DNA of 64,000 bases from contig CANNZV010001585.1 in assembly GCA_947561585.1 (NCBI GenBank), positions 1-64,000 on the forward strand. The letters are read 5' to 3'. Source of the stretch: Caprella mutica. Lineage: Eukaryota > Arthropoda > Malacostraca > Amphipoda > Caprellidae. Below the pieces are notes generated by a model. That model was not told the origin of the DNA and searched no databases. It saw only the letters and a program-made list of their open reading frames with translations. The position numbers and the translations under genes were made by a program. Shown here piece after piece: positions 1 through 11,408 of this stretch; the stretch's first letter is position 1, and each line of letters begins with the position of its first letter.

Positions 1-374
1 CAACTTTCAAGGAGCAAATCCCCAAACGGTTTGGCGATGGGTGGATCGGTAACTGCTACTACGGTGATCGGAAACTACTTACCTAGGAAAGAATATATTG
101 TAGAACAATCGTAGAATGCGTGAATGAGGTAATATTCATACGAAATAATGTAAATGGATATGCCATTTAAATGTATTGGAATAAATAGTTTGTTTTACAG
201 TAATTTAAATTAAATGTATTAAAAAACAATTAAATAATATAACCGACAATACAATTATCATTTAAGAAATTTCAATAGCAAGTCAACTTAAAAAAACTTC
301 CAAGACCCAATTAGTTTTATATCATTTATATTATAATTATCCTTTTCCTTGTTTAGTTTGTTTGACTGCATTAT
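1..374. other. AT-rich DNA, nothing recognised
   Basis: No open frame of note, no tandem repeat and no clear inverted repeat. The sequence is AT-rich like most of the window. Confidence 0.6.
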
Positions 375-546
375 GGGGTAAGTTCCGAATTATCGGACAG
401 TTCAACATTACAAACAACTATATAGTTTAACTTTTTAAAATTAGTATCCATGATACCTGCAGATAACACGGATACAATTAAAATAAAAGGTAAATAACAA
501 TTATATAATCGAGAACTTGTAGCCGTTCAATCTCAGAACTTACCCC
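375..546. mobile_element. Palindromic MITE-like element, A-type, copy 1
   Basis: The left end GGGGTAAGTTCCGAATTATC is answered on the other strand by an end reading GGGGTAAGTTCTGAGATTG, so the element is a long imperfect hairpin. Its middle holds TATCCATGATACCTGCAG, the internal palindrome typical of this family. The family recurs throughout the window in two forms: A-type (TTATCGGACAGTTCCACATT, then TTTCGATCAT) and B-type (TTATCGGTCAGTTTCACATC, then TTCGGTCATATAAG). It has no coding capacity. Several better copies are flanked by TA, which hints at a Tc1/mariner-type mover, but this is inference. Confidence 0.8.
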
Positions 547-1330
547 GTAAAATCAAAGCAAACCAGACAAAATGATCGAAACACATTTCCCCCCTCTTTC
601 TTTTTTTGTTTTTCTTTAAGATTTTCCTAACTATTTCCTTTGCGAGTTGTAATTAACCTTATGGGGCTGAGACACGTTATAGCGATGCTATAGTAACACG
701 CTATAGTGAGGCTATAACACGTAACACGAGGGGTGTTACATCACGTAACACACAGGGGGTTACACCACGTAACACAGGGTGTGTAATATAACACATTTAT
801 TTAACTAATTCACGGAAAAAACTCCCCCGTAGATGGTTGCTATTAAGGGGAGAGAGGGGGTTGTTCCTCGGGGGGGGGGGGGGTTCTTTGCTCATAACTA
901 CGCTTCACACGTTCTCTCATAGCACTCATAACAACCCCCCCCCCTCTCCTCCCTAATTCTCATATTTGATTCATTACAAAGATGCAGTGTAAAGAAAAAT
1001 AAAGAAACAATGTAAACATACACGAGAATATTTAAAAAAATATATACTAGATTTTAAAAGAAAAAAGTTGGTAGTGACAAAATAAAATTTTCATTATTTG
1101 GTAACTTTTAATATACTTTAAACTGTTGACTATAATTAATAGTTGAATACATGATATAATTGTATGAGTAAATTAATGGTAGAGTAATAATATATTATTC
1201 TTATAGCTTTAATCGATTACTTTAATTCCAATTCAGTTTATCAATTAAATGATTATTTATTTTAATATGACATCATTATCATTCTCTATTAATAAACCAG
1301 TGTTTTATTTCCTCGTAAAAATAATAGAAA
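547..1330. other. Intergenic; short 24-bp repeat and G/C tracts
   Basis: Three imperfect copies of a roughly 24-bp unit (CACGTAACAC followed by a GGTGTTACA-like half) lie at about 717-790. A run of about 15 G near 870-884 and a C run near 937-947 sit on either side of a short spacer, with related flanking words (GTTGTT / AACAAC), so they could fold together. The rest is AT-rich with no gene. Confidence 0.6.
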
Positions 1331-1337
1331 ATTCGAT

Positions 1338-1480
1338 GTGTTATTCTATAGTGGGACAGTATCAAGGATGCGGTCAAGTATCATGGATACCATTTACAAA
1401 AAAAAAAAAAAAATTATTATACAATTTTTTTCGTATTATCGACAATGTAGAACTGTCCAATAACTCACAACTAACCCTAT
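1338..1480. mobile_element. A-type MITE, degraded left arm
   Basis: The right arm is clear (ATGTAGAACTGTCCAATAAC, then CTAACCCTAT). The interior carries AAGTATCATGGATACC. The left arm is reduced to GTGGGACAGTATCAAGG. A poly-A run splits the middle. Confidence 0.6.
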
Positions 1481-1897
1481 AGCTCTAAATTCCTTCGTAA
1501 AAAATGTGTACTTACTCGGAAAATAGGCTAAATTTCATCAACATTAATTTCTTCAGTGCAAACACATACAAGTTACATTAACTGAGTTTGGTAAGTATAG
1601 AGATTGTTGAAAATAAGATTATTTGATACATAATACAAAATTACATTTATAATAGGTTTCATATCATCAACACAATACTATTTGATACATAATACTAAAA
1701 TGCTTTTATAATAGGTTGTATATTATTTTACATATTATGCAAAATTAAGTTGATATAACTTAACAGAGAACTCAACTCTAATGAAAAAACAAAATAGACC
1801 TTAAATTATATTAAGTTATAATATTAAGTTTGCATCTTAATATTATACCAACAGACTTTGAATTAAATGTTGTAACATGACATATTGTCTTATTTTA

Positions 1898-2201
1898 GAC
1901 GTAATTCATGTCTATTTTCTGACGTTATTCATGTCTATTTGCTGACATTATTCATGTCTATTTGCTGACATTATTCATGTCTATTTGCTGACGTTATTCA
2001 TGTCTATTTGCTGACGTTATTCATGTCAATTTGCTGACGTTATTCATGTCTATTTGCTGACGTCATTCATGTCAATTTGCTGACGTTATTCATGTCAATT
2101 TGCTGACGTTATTCATGTCAATTTGCTGACGTTATTCATGTCAATTTGCTGACGTTATTCATGTCTATTGCCGACATCATTCATGTCTAATGCTGACGTC
2201 A
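1898..2201. repeat. Minisatellite, 23-bp unit, about 13 copies
   Basis: Head-to-tail copies of a 23-bp unit containing TGACGTTATTCATGTC; most variation is A/T at one site and GTT/GTC/ATT at another. Each unit carries TGACGTTA or TGACGTCA, a CRE-like octamer. That may be chance, but it puts about ten such sites in 300 bp. The edge units at both ends are more diverged than the centre. Confidence 0.95.
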
Positions 2202-4017
2202 TCAGCATGCTCCTTGTGACATGTCTCATGTTCAACATGTTGCGTTAACATGTCTCCTGCAAATCTCTTCAGAACATCTCAGGAATAAAGAAACATGTCA
2301 ACTCTCCCTCAACTTTAAGGTAAGTTTGGGCAAGAATGTCCCTAAGTTGTGAATATGAAGCAACTGACGTGCCTATTGATAATACCGGGGGGAGAGGGGT
2401 GGAAGATGGTGGAAGGAGGTGGGTGGGGGAAGTTCAGAAATATATTGGGTATTTCGGGGGATATAGATGGGGGAAGAACATAATTTGAAGTGTGTTCACA
2501 GGTATATAATCTCTCAAATAGATATATTAATTATGACAACATTTTCGATCATATGTAAAATCTATAATAGTTATTATTTTACTGTTCATGGATACAAAAT
2601 GAAATAACGGTAAGTGATATAATTTTGATGATTGTAAATTTGGAACCATTCGATGACTTATAACTAACCCCATTATTTCATCATACCAATACAACAATCC
2701 TTCTGATGATTACAGTAACAGAGGAAAAGTCTACGGTACTCCATTGCCATTATTTAGGACCCCAGAGCGGTTTAGACAATTTTCCCCTCTATTTGCCTAA
2801 ATCCTCTCCAAATAGTGCTCAAAGCGCCCTCTGCACTCAGGGGACAGCACTAAATTCGCACTGTTGTTCCCGTGTCAACATTGACCCGATATTGCCCCAC
2901 GGGTCAAATTGACCCGAAATGTTTGGGTACTGTTATTTTAAGGTAACGGGGAGTTTACTTGTTTTGTTAAGGGAAAATATTTTATATAGTTTATTTATTA
3001 TTATTATTATTATTTGAATAATGAATACAGCAGGTATCATGGATACAAATTGCAAAGTTTAATAATTATTTTATGTGGGTTACCTAATAAATTTTTTTTA
3101 AACTATTTGGGTTTTATAAATATTTAGATATTTTTATTATCCAGAATAAAAAAAAAACAGATTTTCTTGTTATTCAGATTTTGTTATTTTCCTGTTATCA
3201 TCACTTCATTTAACTAAATTCCTCTATACCCGTTAAAACTTATGGAAAACAATCTTATTTAAATTACCTGGATATTTTAATTGAAGATTTTGGATTATTT
3301 AATTTTTTTTTATCTCCGATTTTTTTTTGTAATCCCGAAGACTTTGCATTCCGGATTTTTTTTCTATTCCGGATGTTTTTATTATCTGCATTTCTTTTCG
3401 TATTTTTTCTGTTATACCGAATTTTTCTCTTTTATCCACATTTTTATTACCTTAACAATTAATTATTTTTTTCAGACATTTATAAGATATCTTAAATGCT
3501 AAAGCGTGACATTTTTCTTGCAACGATAAAATTATTCAACGATCACCGATATTATTCTATAAATCCTACCTTATTAATAATTAAATTAATGATAGTGCCG
3601 CTAATTATTCGTTTTTCCTTTTAAATTTTTTCATTTCTTTGATTTTCCACCAACTTTATGAGGCGCTGTTGATAGAATGACTGTTTTACCCATTTTGTGA
3701 CGGACAGACAGACACGAGTGACGCAACTGATAGCTAAAAATGATTATAATTAATTCAAGTTTTTAAATATAAATGTGAAACGCTGACGGACGAACGGACG
3801 CGGTTCTTATTATAGTATATAATTATAGACAATATATAAATATCTCCCCCACCCTGTCGCACCGAAACCACCACCCCCACTTTCCCCACCAAAAAAGCAT
3901 CTCTCCCACCACCGGGTCAAATTGAGATGCCAGAGGAGAAAATTAATGGAGTATTTATGTATGAAATGAGGGGGAACTTTTATTGGAAACACAATCTATA
4001 CTAGAAAATAATATATA
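2202..4017. other. Intergenic, half MITE and degenerate element ends
   Basis: About 2590-2672 resembles one arm of the A-type MITE (GGAACCATTCGATGACTTA, then CTAACCCC). 3032-3046 is a lone GGTATCATGGATAC palindrome. 3695-3820 holds GACGGACAGACAGACAC and GGTTCTTATTATAGTATA, words that reappear in opposite orientation near 22,784-22,860 and look like ends of a dispersed element. 2830-2910 is a GC-richer patch with GGGTCAAATTGACCCG, a short perfect palindrome. No gene. Confidence 0.55.
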
Positions 4018-4873
4018 TTTTAACGGTAAAGTTATATGTATTTTAACAGTAAAGTTATATGTATTTTAACATTAAAGTTATATGTATTTTAACGGTAAAG
4101 TTATATGTATTTTAACATTAAAGTTATATGTATTTTAACATTAAAGTTATATGTATTTTAACAGTAAAGTTATATGTATTTTAACGGTAAAGTTATATGT
4201 ATTTTAACAGTAAAGTTATATGTATTTTAACATTAAAGTTATATGTATTTTAACAGTAAAGTTATATGTATTTTAACGGTAAAGTTATATGTATTTTAAC
4301 AGTAAAGTTATATGTATTTTAACGGTAAAGTTATATGTATTTTAACATTAAAGTTATATGTATTTTAACGGTAAAGTTATATGTATTTTAACGGTAAAGT
4401 TATATGTATTTTAACAGTAAAGTTATATGTATTTTAACAGTAAAGTTATATGTATTTTAACATTAAAGTTATATGTATTTTAACGGTAAAGTTATATGTA
4501 TTTTAACGGTAAAGTTATATGTATTTTAACAGTAAAGTTATATGTATTTTAACAGTAAAGTTATATGTATTTTAACAGTAAAGTTATATGTATTTTAACA
4601 GTAAAGTTATATGTATTTTAACAGTAAAGTTATATGTATTTTAACAGTAAAGTTATATGTATTTTAACAGTAAAGTTATATGTATTTTAACAGTAAAGTT
4701 ATATGTATTTTAACAGTAAAGTTATATGTATTTTAACAGTAAAGTTATATGTATTTTAACAGTAAAGTTATATGTATTTTAACAGTAAAGTTATATGTAT
4801 TTTAACAGTAAAGTTATATGTATTTTAACAGTAAAGTTATATGTATTTTAACAGTAAAGTTATATGTATTTTA
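4018..4873. repeat. Minisatellite, 23-bp unit, about 37 copies
   Basis: The unit is AGTAAAGTTATATGTATTTT plus AAC. The only common variation is the dinucleotide before TAAAG: CAG, CGG or CAT. The right half (from about 4510) is almost uniform CAG-type while the left half mixes all three, which suggests recent homogenisation or growth from the right. Confidence 0.97.
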
Positions 4874-5045
4874 TCGGCTAAATTATATAAATACTATAAA
4901 ATAAGAAAGGTTCTAAAAATGGAATACATTTTGTATAATACTTATTAATGTAAATAATGATATTGTATTGATTTAACGGGAAAATTTGTTCCGCCAGATA
5001 TAATTGTACTGGGAAATTATTATTACTGGAGAAAGTAAAAAAATA

Positions 5046-5162
5046 GTCAGTTGTTTGGATGCATTCAAACCTCATTTTATCCCCGTACGAATAACATAGG
5101 AATATTTCACTGATAATCTAAGTTGAACTGCACTAACTTCACTTTTGTGGTCCATCGAAATA
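5046..5162 (-). repeat. Partial copy of the 40.7-41.4 kb element
   Basis: Contains ATCCCCGTACGAATAACATA and AGGAATATTTCACTGATAA, matching the right arm of the inverted-repeat element at 40,733-41,367. Only one arm is present, so this is a fragment or solo arm. Confidence 0.75.
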
Positions 5163-5466
5163 ACGGCTATCTTATAATTATTATATATATATTTTTATTA
5201 TATATTATTATTATTTTATATGATTTTTTTATTATTATTTTTTCCATATTATATTATAATAATTATTATATATTTTTATAAATTTTCCGATCGAAGATGT
5301 GTAATTATCCGATAATTCAGTACATACCTTAGCCTAATTACTAAAATTAATATAGACTGTTTAATATCAAATAATATTGTATTTCATACAGTTATACATA
5401 AGTCACAGTTCAATGTAAAACATGTAAAGCAATGAACTGTGAAATTAACAAAGTGAGGGAAGGGAA

Positions 5467-5681
5467 TTAAAGCCTATTCTACGTTAGCATTTAAAACGCC
5501 GTGTTTTCACTGCCCAGTTTACGCCTCTTCAATTAATAACGGTTAAATGAATTGAAAGCAAATTTGCATACTATACTATCGTGTCTACCGCCTTCCACTC
5601 ATTTAACCGTGATTAGCTGAAACAGCGTGAACTGGGCAGCGGAAACAGGGCAGTGTCACTGGGTAGTGTCAGGTTAAAGCC
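5467..5681. mobile_element. Imperfect hairpin element with 8-bp direct repeats
   Basis: Left half CACTGCCCAGTTTACGCC, then AACGGTTAAATGA, pairs with a right half that reads CGCTGCCCAGTTCACGC, then CACGGTTAAATGA on the other strand. TTAAAGCC occurs at 5467-5474 and again at 5674-5681 in direct orientation, as expected for an 8-bp target duplication (hAT-like). The extreme termini do not pair well, so the class is tentative. No coding capacity. Confidence 0.65.
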
Positions 5682-6334
5682 AATAAACATGCGGCAGTTA
5701 ATTCGAAATAAAGTCAGGTCCGAAATCGTCATCCAATTGACAGTCACAATTTAAATGATGATAATGCTGTTACAATGCCATCTAATGGAGCATGGCCTGA
5801 ACATCTGAAAAATTTGTTTGCAAAAAGCAATGGTTTGACATGTGGCCTTTTAACATGTGAAAAAATATATGAAACGAGTTGAGGACTTTGACCAAACTAA
5901 AAAAAGTATATTACAATTAGGAGGGGATATCATATACTTTTAAGGAAAAAGCTTTTTTGTGGGTCATCCTGCATAATATTGTTACACTTTCAAAAATAAT
6001 TACACTATGAAAATAATTCAATTCAATTTTAAATGATTTTACCTGGTATTTTGTTAACGGTCATTTCTTTGTATTTATTTCTATTCCTTCAAAATAATTT
6101 TATATTCGGTTTATTAAACTTTCCAAATATTTTTTCACATGTGTCAGGTCTAGTGTTGAAGGCAAACCTTCTGACCAGATTCCTGTTAAATTCATTTGTG
6201 ATTTTTGAGGATGTGTGTCCTTTTTTGCAGTGAGTTGAGTGAGTCCAGCTCTGCAGTGTCCATTAGGAAACTAAATGAAAAATGTCAAAAATGTTTGATA
6301 TTTTGAAAAAAGATTTACGAACGGTATTTGTCGA
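5682..6334. other. Intergenic; solo mariner-like terminus
   Basis: At about 5945-5978, GCTTTTTTGTGGGTCATCCTG is close to the right end of the CAGGGTGACCCAC elements seen complete at 36.4 kb. No matching left end is visible. The rest is AT-rich with no gene. Confidence 0.5.
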
Positions 6335-6845
6335 TAAATACTGAAATACCTTAGTTATTAATCTAATAGATACTGTAATACCTTAGTTATTAATCTAATA
6401 AATACTGTAATACCTTAGTTATTAATCTAATAAATATTGTAATACCTTATTATTAATCTAATAAATACTGTAATACCTTAGTTATTAATCTAATAAATAT
6501 TGTAATACCTTAGTTATTAATCTAATAAATACTGTAATACCTTAGTTATTAATCTAATAAATACTGTAATACCTTAGTTATTAATCTAATAAATACTGTA
6601 ATACCTTAGTTATTAATCTAATAAATACTGTAATACCTTTGTTATTAATCTAATAAATACTGTAATACCTTTGTTATTAATCTAATAAATACTGTAATAC
6701 CTTAGTTATTAATCTAATAAATACTGAAATACCTTAGTTATTAATCTAATAAATACTGTAATACCTTAGTTATTAATCTAATGAATACTGTAATACCTTA
6801 TTATTAATCTAATAAATACTGTAATACCTTATTATTAATCTAATA
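6335..6845. repeat. Minisatellite, 32-bp unit, about 16 copies
   Basis: The unit contains AAATACTGTAATACCTTAG followed by TTATTAATCTAAT. Variants include loss of GT (ACCTTATTATT), TTTG for TTAG, and single substitutions. The array is bounded by ordinary AT-rich DNA. Confidence 0.96.
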
Positions 6846-8375
6846 GATATATTACGACTGTTATCTATAGGTAGACACTATCAAATAATTAACTAAATTA
6901 TTAAATTATTCAAAAAAACTTAAATAATATCATTATTTAGAATATTTTCAATTATACAAAAATAAATAATTTTTTATTTCATTGAAGTTATTTCTTAATT
7001 TACTTGAATTTTATTTGCATTTATTAAATTAAATTTATTAACATAATAGCCATTAAATTATTTCATAAAATTTATATAACCCGAGTCAAAAAAAATAGTA
7101 TTTATAATATGATTATGTACGGCAATACAGCTTTTATCGGTATCTGTGCTTTTCCCCTATGTTTTTCATGTACTTTTAGAGAGATGTTAGTGCGATGTTA
7201 GAAAAACATTTTACATTTTATCAGTAGAGTTGAAAGTTTCGAGCGAAGTTTCTTTTTTACAGGTAAAACATTTTCCAAAGAGACAGCTATGTAAAAACGT
7301 CTAAAAGTTACCTCTTTATTTATGCCGGTAAATATGCAATGGAAATAATATACGAATTAAATTCTTTTGTTAATGAATACGAATGAAATGAACTTTATGA
7401 ACTTTCGCATAGTTTTACTTTTAAAATTTAGAATTTTTTTTTCAAAAAGTAAAAAAAAAATTACAATTGTTTTAAAATTTGCTATTTTCTATTTTAAAGA
7501 AGAAAAAAAGGACAATTTTTTGTTTGAACTTCATTGATTTCAGTATGAATTTGCACTATAGTTGCAGTTTAAATTTAGCAGTGTATCGCATTGTCCATAG
7601 CATTCGGTGAGAAAAGCGTCACCTGCCATCAACACAGCAATGCACTTACAGGCAATGCAGGGTGTGACGTCAAAGGGGTACTAACCTAAATGAGAAAGAA
7701 AAGAGTCTAATTGTTATAACCTTTCTCTGTGTACTTTAATTACAATAGTTTATGGTATTATCTATCATAAAGAACATATATCAATTCAGCCGGGGTAAAC
7801 CCTTTTAATTTTTTTTTGGCGGTGTGAAATAAAATTTTTAGATATAAATTTTATACACTTTTAATTGTACCACAAACGGCACACCAGGCAGTGAGGAGTT
7901 AAATAATAGATTATCACTTTATATGACTACTTTTTAAATTGCTTTGAAACTTTATTACTGTATTTAATGAACCGTTTCACTAAAAAAGTCTAAAAAAACA
8001 TTGTATCTTTTTCAAGAAACAAAAACCTATAGCTATCGGCTGACTGGAATTCAATCAAGCAGGAATGGGACTCATATTCCCGGCAAAAGCCATTCCAAAG
8101 GGAATGAGAGTCGGAGCCTGCATGTACTGCCCAGGAATATTTATTCCAGATCTCAGCCATCAATTGCTATCTATTGCAGAATTGGAATGGATGCCAAAAA
8201 AGCAACACCAAGATGAAACTGAAATGTTTTGAAGGAAAAAAAGAAAGAAAGAAAGAAGGAAAGAAAGAAAAGAACTTTTGAGTTGGCACACTGGAATGGG
8301 AATTGAATTGGAATTGGTAGAAGGAAATGCAATTAATCATTTTTACTGAATATGACTACGTGAGGAAATATGAGC
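6846..8375. other. Intergenic, no gene recognised
   Basis: AT-rich. 7615-7680 contains an imperfect inverted pair (GCGTCACCTGCC and GGGTGTGACGTC). 8040-8200 is richer in GGAATG words and has an open 57-codon stretch (GMGLIFPAKAIPKG...), but I recognise no domain and there is no splice or promoter support. A GAAA-rich microsatellite lies at 8237-8272. Confidence 0.5.
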
Positions 8376-8530
8376 TAGGGTAAATTATGAATTATCGGTC
8401 AGTTCATCGGTCATTCATGGTACTTGCAGGTATCATGGATACCAATTAAAAATATAATAACAATTATAATATCGTTTTTTCTTATATGACTGTAGATGTG
8501 AAACTGATCGATGATTCGTAATTTACCCTA
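8376..8530. mobile_element. B-type palindromic MITE, copy
   Basis: Ends TAGGGTAAATTATGAATTAT and, on the other strand, TAGGGTAAATTACGAATCAT. The centre has CAGGTATCATGGATACC. Both arms are B-type, and the right arm retains the TATAAGAAAAAACGAT segment. TA lies at each terminus. Confidence 0.85.
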
Positions 8531-8587
8531 ATTGAATCTTGTTTTGGTGAACATGTACATCGAATTAAATGGATATTAACGTATATG

Positions 8588-8724
8588 TTTCGAGTTATGG
8601 GACGGTTTCACATTTTCGATAATACACCAAATTAAAAAAGAATTATTATTCAACTTTCATTACTTAATATATCCTTACATGATCGAAAATGTGGAACCGT
8701 CCGATAACTCGAAACTAACCCTAT
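8588..8724. mobile_element. A-type palindromic MITE, copy
   Basis: Left arm TTCGAGTTATGGGACGGTTT, then CACATTTTCGAT. The right arm on the other strand is TTCGAGTTATCGGACGGTTC, then CACATTTTCGATCAT. It lacks the internal TATCATGGATA palindrome. The outermost left GGGTTAG is missing or degraded. Confidence 0.8.
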
Positions 8725-8869
8725 CTAATATTTTATTACTAATATTGTTTGAGTATGAAGCCGCTTATTACGACCAACCGAACTGAGAAAATGTTCCAAA
8801 TATTCATTAAGTGCGACCAGCCACTTAGTGCGACCATGCCAAATTATACACCGTGGTACGATAATGCTA

Positions 8870-9064
8870 CCTATAAGTAGGGTTGTGACAATATGCGTTT
8901 AAAATCATAGATCCTGAAACTATTATAAACGGATTGAATTAAAGACTATTGAATCCTTCTAACCCAGCGGTATATAGTATTTGATACCATTTCTTTTCAT
9001 TTCGTCTATGATGTTCTTAAGATCAATAATTATAAAAGCATATTGTCCCAACCCTACCTATAAG
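8870..9064. mobile_element. hAT-like MITE with perfect 8-bp target duplication
   Basis: CCTATAAG at 8870-8877 and 9057-9064 flanks an element (8878-9056) beginning TAGGGTTGTGACAATATGC and, read from the other strand, beginning TAGGGTTGGGACAATATGC. Internal arms also pair (ATCATAGATCC / AATTATTGATC). The 8-bp duplication plus short TAGGG inverted ends is the hAT pattern. It has no coding capacity, so it would depend on a transposase elsewhere. A second, more diverged copy lies at 20,786-20,958. Confidence 0.9.
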
Positions 9065-9179
9065 CCTATAGGCCTAATAAACTGTGCAGGGACCGTATTT
9101 ACGGTAACGGGTTTCCAATACGACAACAACAATAGGAAACAAAGGTACGGTTAATTAGCAGTACAGTCGGTTACTATAG

Positions 9180-9694
9180 TACTGCACACTCTGTCCCGTA
9201 GGAATAGCATAGAGAGTGTACTGCACACTCTGTCCCGTAGGAATAGCATAGAGAGTGTACTGCACACTCTGTCCCGTAGGAATAGCATAGAGAGTGTACT
9301 GCACACTCTGTCCCGTAGGAATAGCATAGAGAGTGTACTGCACACTCTGTCCCGTAGGAATAGCATAGAGAGTGTACTGCACACTCTGTCCCGTAGGAAT
9401 AGCATAGAGAGTGTACTGCACACTCTGTCCCGTAGGAATAGCATAGAGAGTGTACTGCACACTCTGTCCCGTAGGAATAGCATAGAGAGTGTACTGCACA
9501 CTCTGTCCCGTAGGAATAGCATAGAGAGTGTACTGCACACTCTGTCCCGTAGGAATAGCATAGAGAGTGTACTGCACACTCTGTCCCGTAGGAATAGCAT
9601 AGAGAGTGTACTGCACACTCTGTCCCGTAGGAATAGCATAGAGAGTGTACTGCACACTCTGTCCCGTAGGAATAGCATAGAGAGTGTACTGCAC
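9180..9694. repeat. Minisatellite, 39-bp unit, about 13 near-identical copies
   Basis: The unit begins TACTGCACACTCTGTCCCG and ends AGCATAGAGAGTG. By eye there is no difference between copies, so this is the most homogeneous array in the window and probably very young. Because 39 is a multiple of 3 and the unit has no stop in two minus-strand frames, it yields long repetitive open frames of about 175 codons; these are not evidence of a gene. Single related words (CCCGTAGGAATAGTATAG) occur at 14,098 and, more diverged, at 18,505. Confidence 0.98.
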
Positions 9695-9951
9695 GTGCTT
9701 GGGCAGTGCTTAACGTGTTTCTAACACGCTAGAACACGTGTGAAAATTGGTGAGGTGGGAAAAAGACACGTGAGGGAAAACAAAGGTATGTAAACAATGT
9801 AGGTAGGGAGAGTTACGAATTATTGGACAGTTACACATGTTCTGTTATATAAGAACAAACAATATAATAATTACTTGATCTTTAATTTCACGCAGAGGTT
9901 GAATTAATTAATTATTATTGTACACATTATAGAGGTACTGTAATTTCATGC
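9695..9951. other. Intergenic with partial A-type MITE arm
   Basis: About 9808-9850 reads GAGTTACGAATTATTGGACA, then GTTACACATG, a left arm of the GGGTAA family without an obvious partner. Otherwise AT-rich with CACGTG words at 9725-9765. Confidence 0.5.
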
Positions 9952-10098
9952 TGGGTAAGTTATGAGTTATTGCATAGGTCTACATTTTCGATAACAGACA
10001 GAAGAATTGTATTATTATTTAAATGTTATTATAATTATTTTAAACTTTTTTTCTCACGATCGAAAATATGGAACCGTCCGATAATTCGTAACTTACCT
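9952..10098. mobile_element. A-type palindromic MITE, copy
   Basis: Left TGGGTAAGTTATGAGTTATT, then CTACATTTTCGATAA; right arm on the other strand AAGGTAAGTTACGAATTATC, then GGACGGTTCCATATTTTCGATC. The loop is AT-rich without the central palindrome. Confidence 0.8.
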
Positions 10099-10721
10099 TC
10101 TATTATGTTATGGTAAACTATTCGTATATACGTAAGTTTCTGTAGCTATAATTTTTGCTAATTCATTTTTATAAATTTTATCCTGCATAATATAATAGTT
10201 GATAATAGTTATTGGATATTTTAGTCCAATATTTCAATATGAGAATTAATTAAGTATAAAAAATTAATTAAGTATAAAAAATTAACTCATATACCTTGTA
10301 TGTATAATTTGACAGCTGGTTATAAACTGTAGATTATTCATATTTTCGGTATCCATGATACATGCACCATATATACCACAGAATGGTATCCATGATACTT
10401 TTGGTATCACATCTAGAAATGCAATTGAAATGCTAGTATCAATGAATACTGGAGAAAATATTTGAAACATAACGCGATTATAATCATCAATGGTCGATTT
10501 TTGCCCTTTAAAGTCGATTATAAATAATCATATATTTATGACGAACAGTCAGTCGTAATAATTATCATCAATTGTGAAGTGAATATATAATAATGCATCA
10601 TGAAAAATAATTCTACTCACCTGAATTTTTTCAAATATTTCAAATTAATTTTTCAGACGAAGGCTTACCTGAAAATGAAATAGAAAAACAGTTAACAACA
10701 TTGAACATAAAAAAGTAACGT
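10099..10721. other. AT-rich intergenic with three TATCATGGATA-type palindromes
   Basis: 10,346-10,405 contains GGTATCCATGATACATGC and GGTATCCATGATACTTTTGG with no MITE arms around them. 10,228-10,285 has two copies of AATTAATTAAGTATAAAA. No gene. Confidence 0.5.
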
Positions 10722-11006
10722 GGGGTAAATTATGAATTATCGGTCAGTTTCACATCTTCGGTCATATAAGAAAAAACGATATTTTAATTGTTATTTAATT
10801 TTAATTTTGATTAGTATCCATGATACCTGCAGGTATCATGGATACTAATCAAAATGATACCTGCAGGTATCATGGATACTAATCAAAATGATACCTGCAG
10901 GTAGCATGGATACCACTTAAAATAAAAATAAAATAACAATTCAAATATCGTTTTTTCTTATATGACCGAAGATGTGAAACTGACCGATAATTTGTAATTT
11001 ACCCTA
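10722..11006. mobile_element. B-type palindromic MITE with tripled core
   Basis: The arms are nearly perfect inverted repeats of about 75 bp: GGGTAAATTATGAATTATCG, then TCAGTTTCACATCTTCGG and TCATATAAGAAAAAACGATA. Between them the core ATACCTGCAGGTATCATGG (itself palindromic) is present three times in tandem, separated by ATACTAATCAAAATG. This is a direct view of a tandem repeat starting inside a MITE. It is the best-preserved copy of the family here. Confidence 0.92.
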
Positions 11007-11408
11007 GTCATAACTCCTGTTCCCCAATGTAAATTATGTATCGTCAAGGATAGCACAGATTTATTCAGTAGAATGTAGGCCTATTTCTCCAAGAAGTCTA
11101 AGTCTGGTTCTCTGGGCCCATTTTTGCAAATAGGCCAATTAATTAGGCAGACACAAGGCCTAAATAGGAGTCATTTTTGCGCGCCATCTAATTACAGGTT
11201 TTTGCAAAGAAAACGACAAAGAAAATAGTGGCTGAGAGGGAGACTAAAGTAAACAACAAAAAGGACAACTTATTGCTGTATTAGGTAAAGGAGTTTTAGG
11301 ATATTCTCCTTTGGGTAGATTGTAAGGATGATTAAATTAATAGGACAATTGATATTTAGATTATTTATGTAGAAAATTCAATTTTGCGTGTGTTTACATT
11401 AGGTAATG
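11007..11408. other. Intergenic, no gene recognised
   Basis: A slightly GC-richer patch (11,100-11,200) with GGGCCCATTTTTGC and GCGCGCCATC. No open frame or repeat partner is visible. Confidence 0.5.

Noticed and set aside
8001..8216. Possible exon with frame GMGLIFPAKAIPKG
   Set aside because: No known domain, no splice or promoter context, and the stretch is biased toward GGAATG words.
9151..9694. 175-179 codon minus-strand frames
   Set aside because: Two overlapping frames are both open through an identical 39-bp repeat, which is a property of the unit and not evidence of coding.
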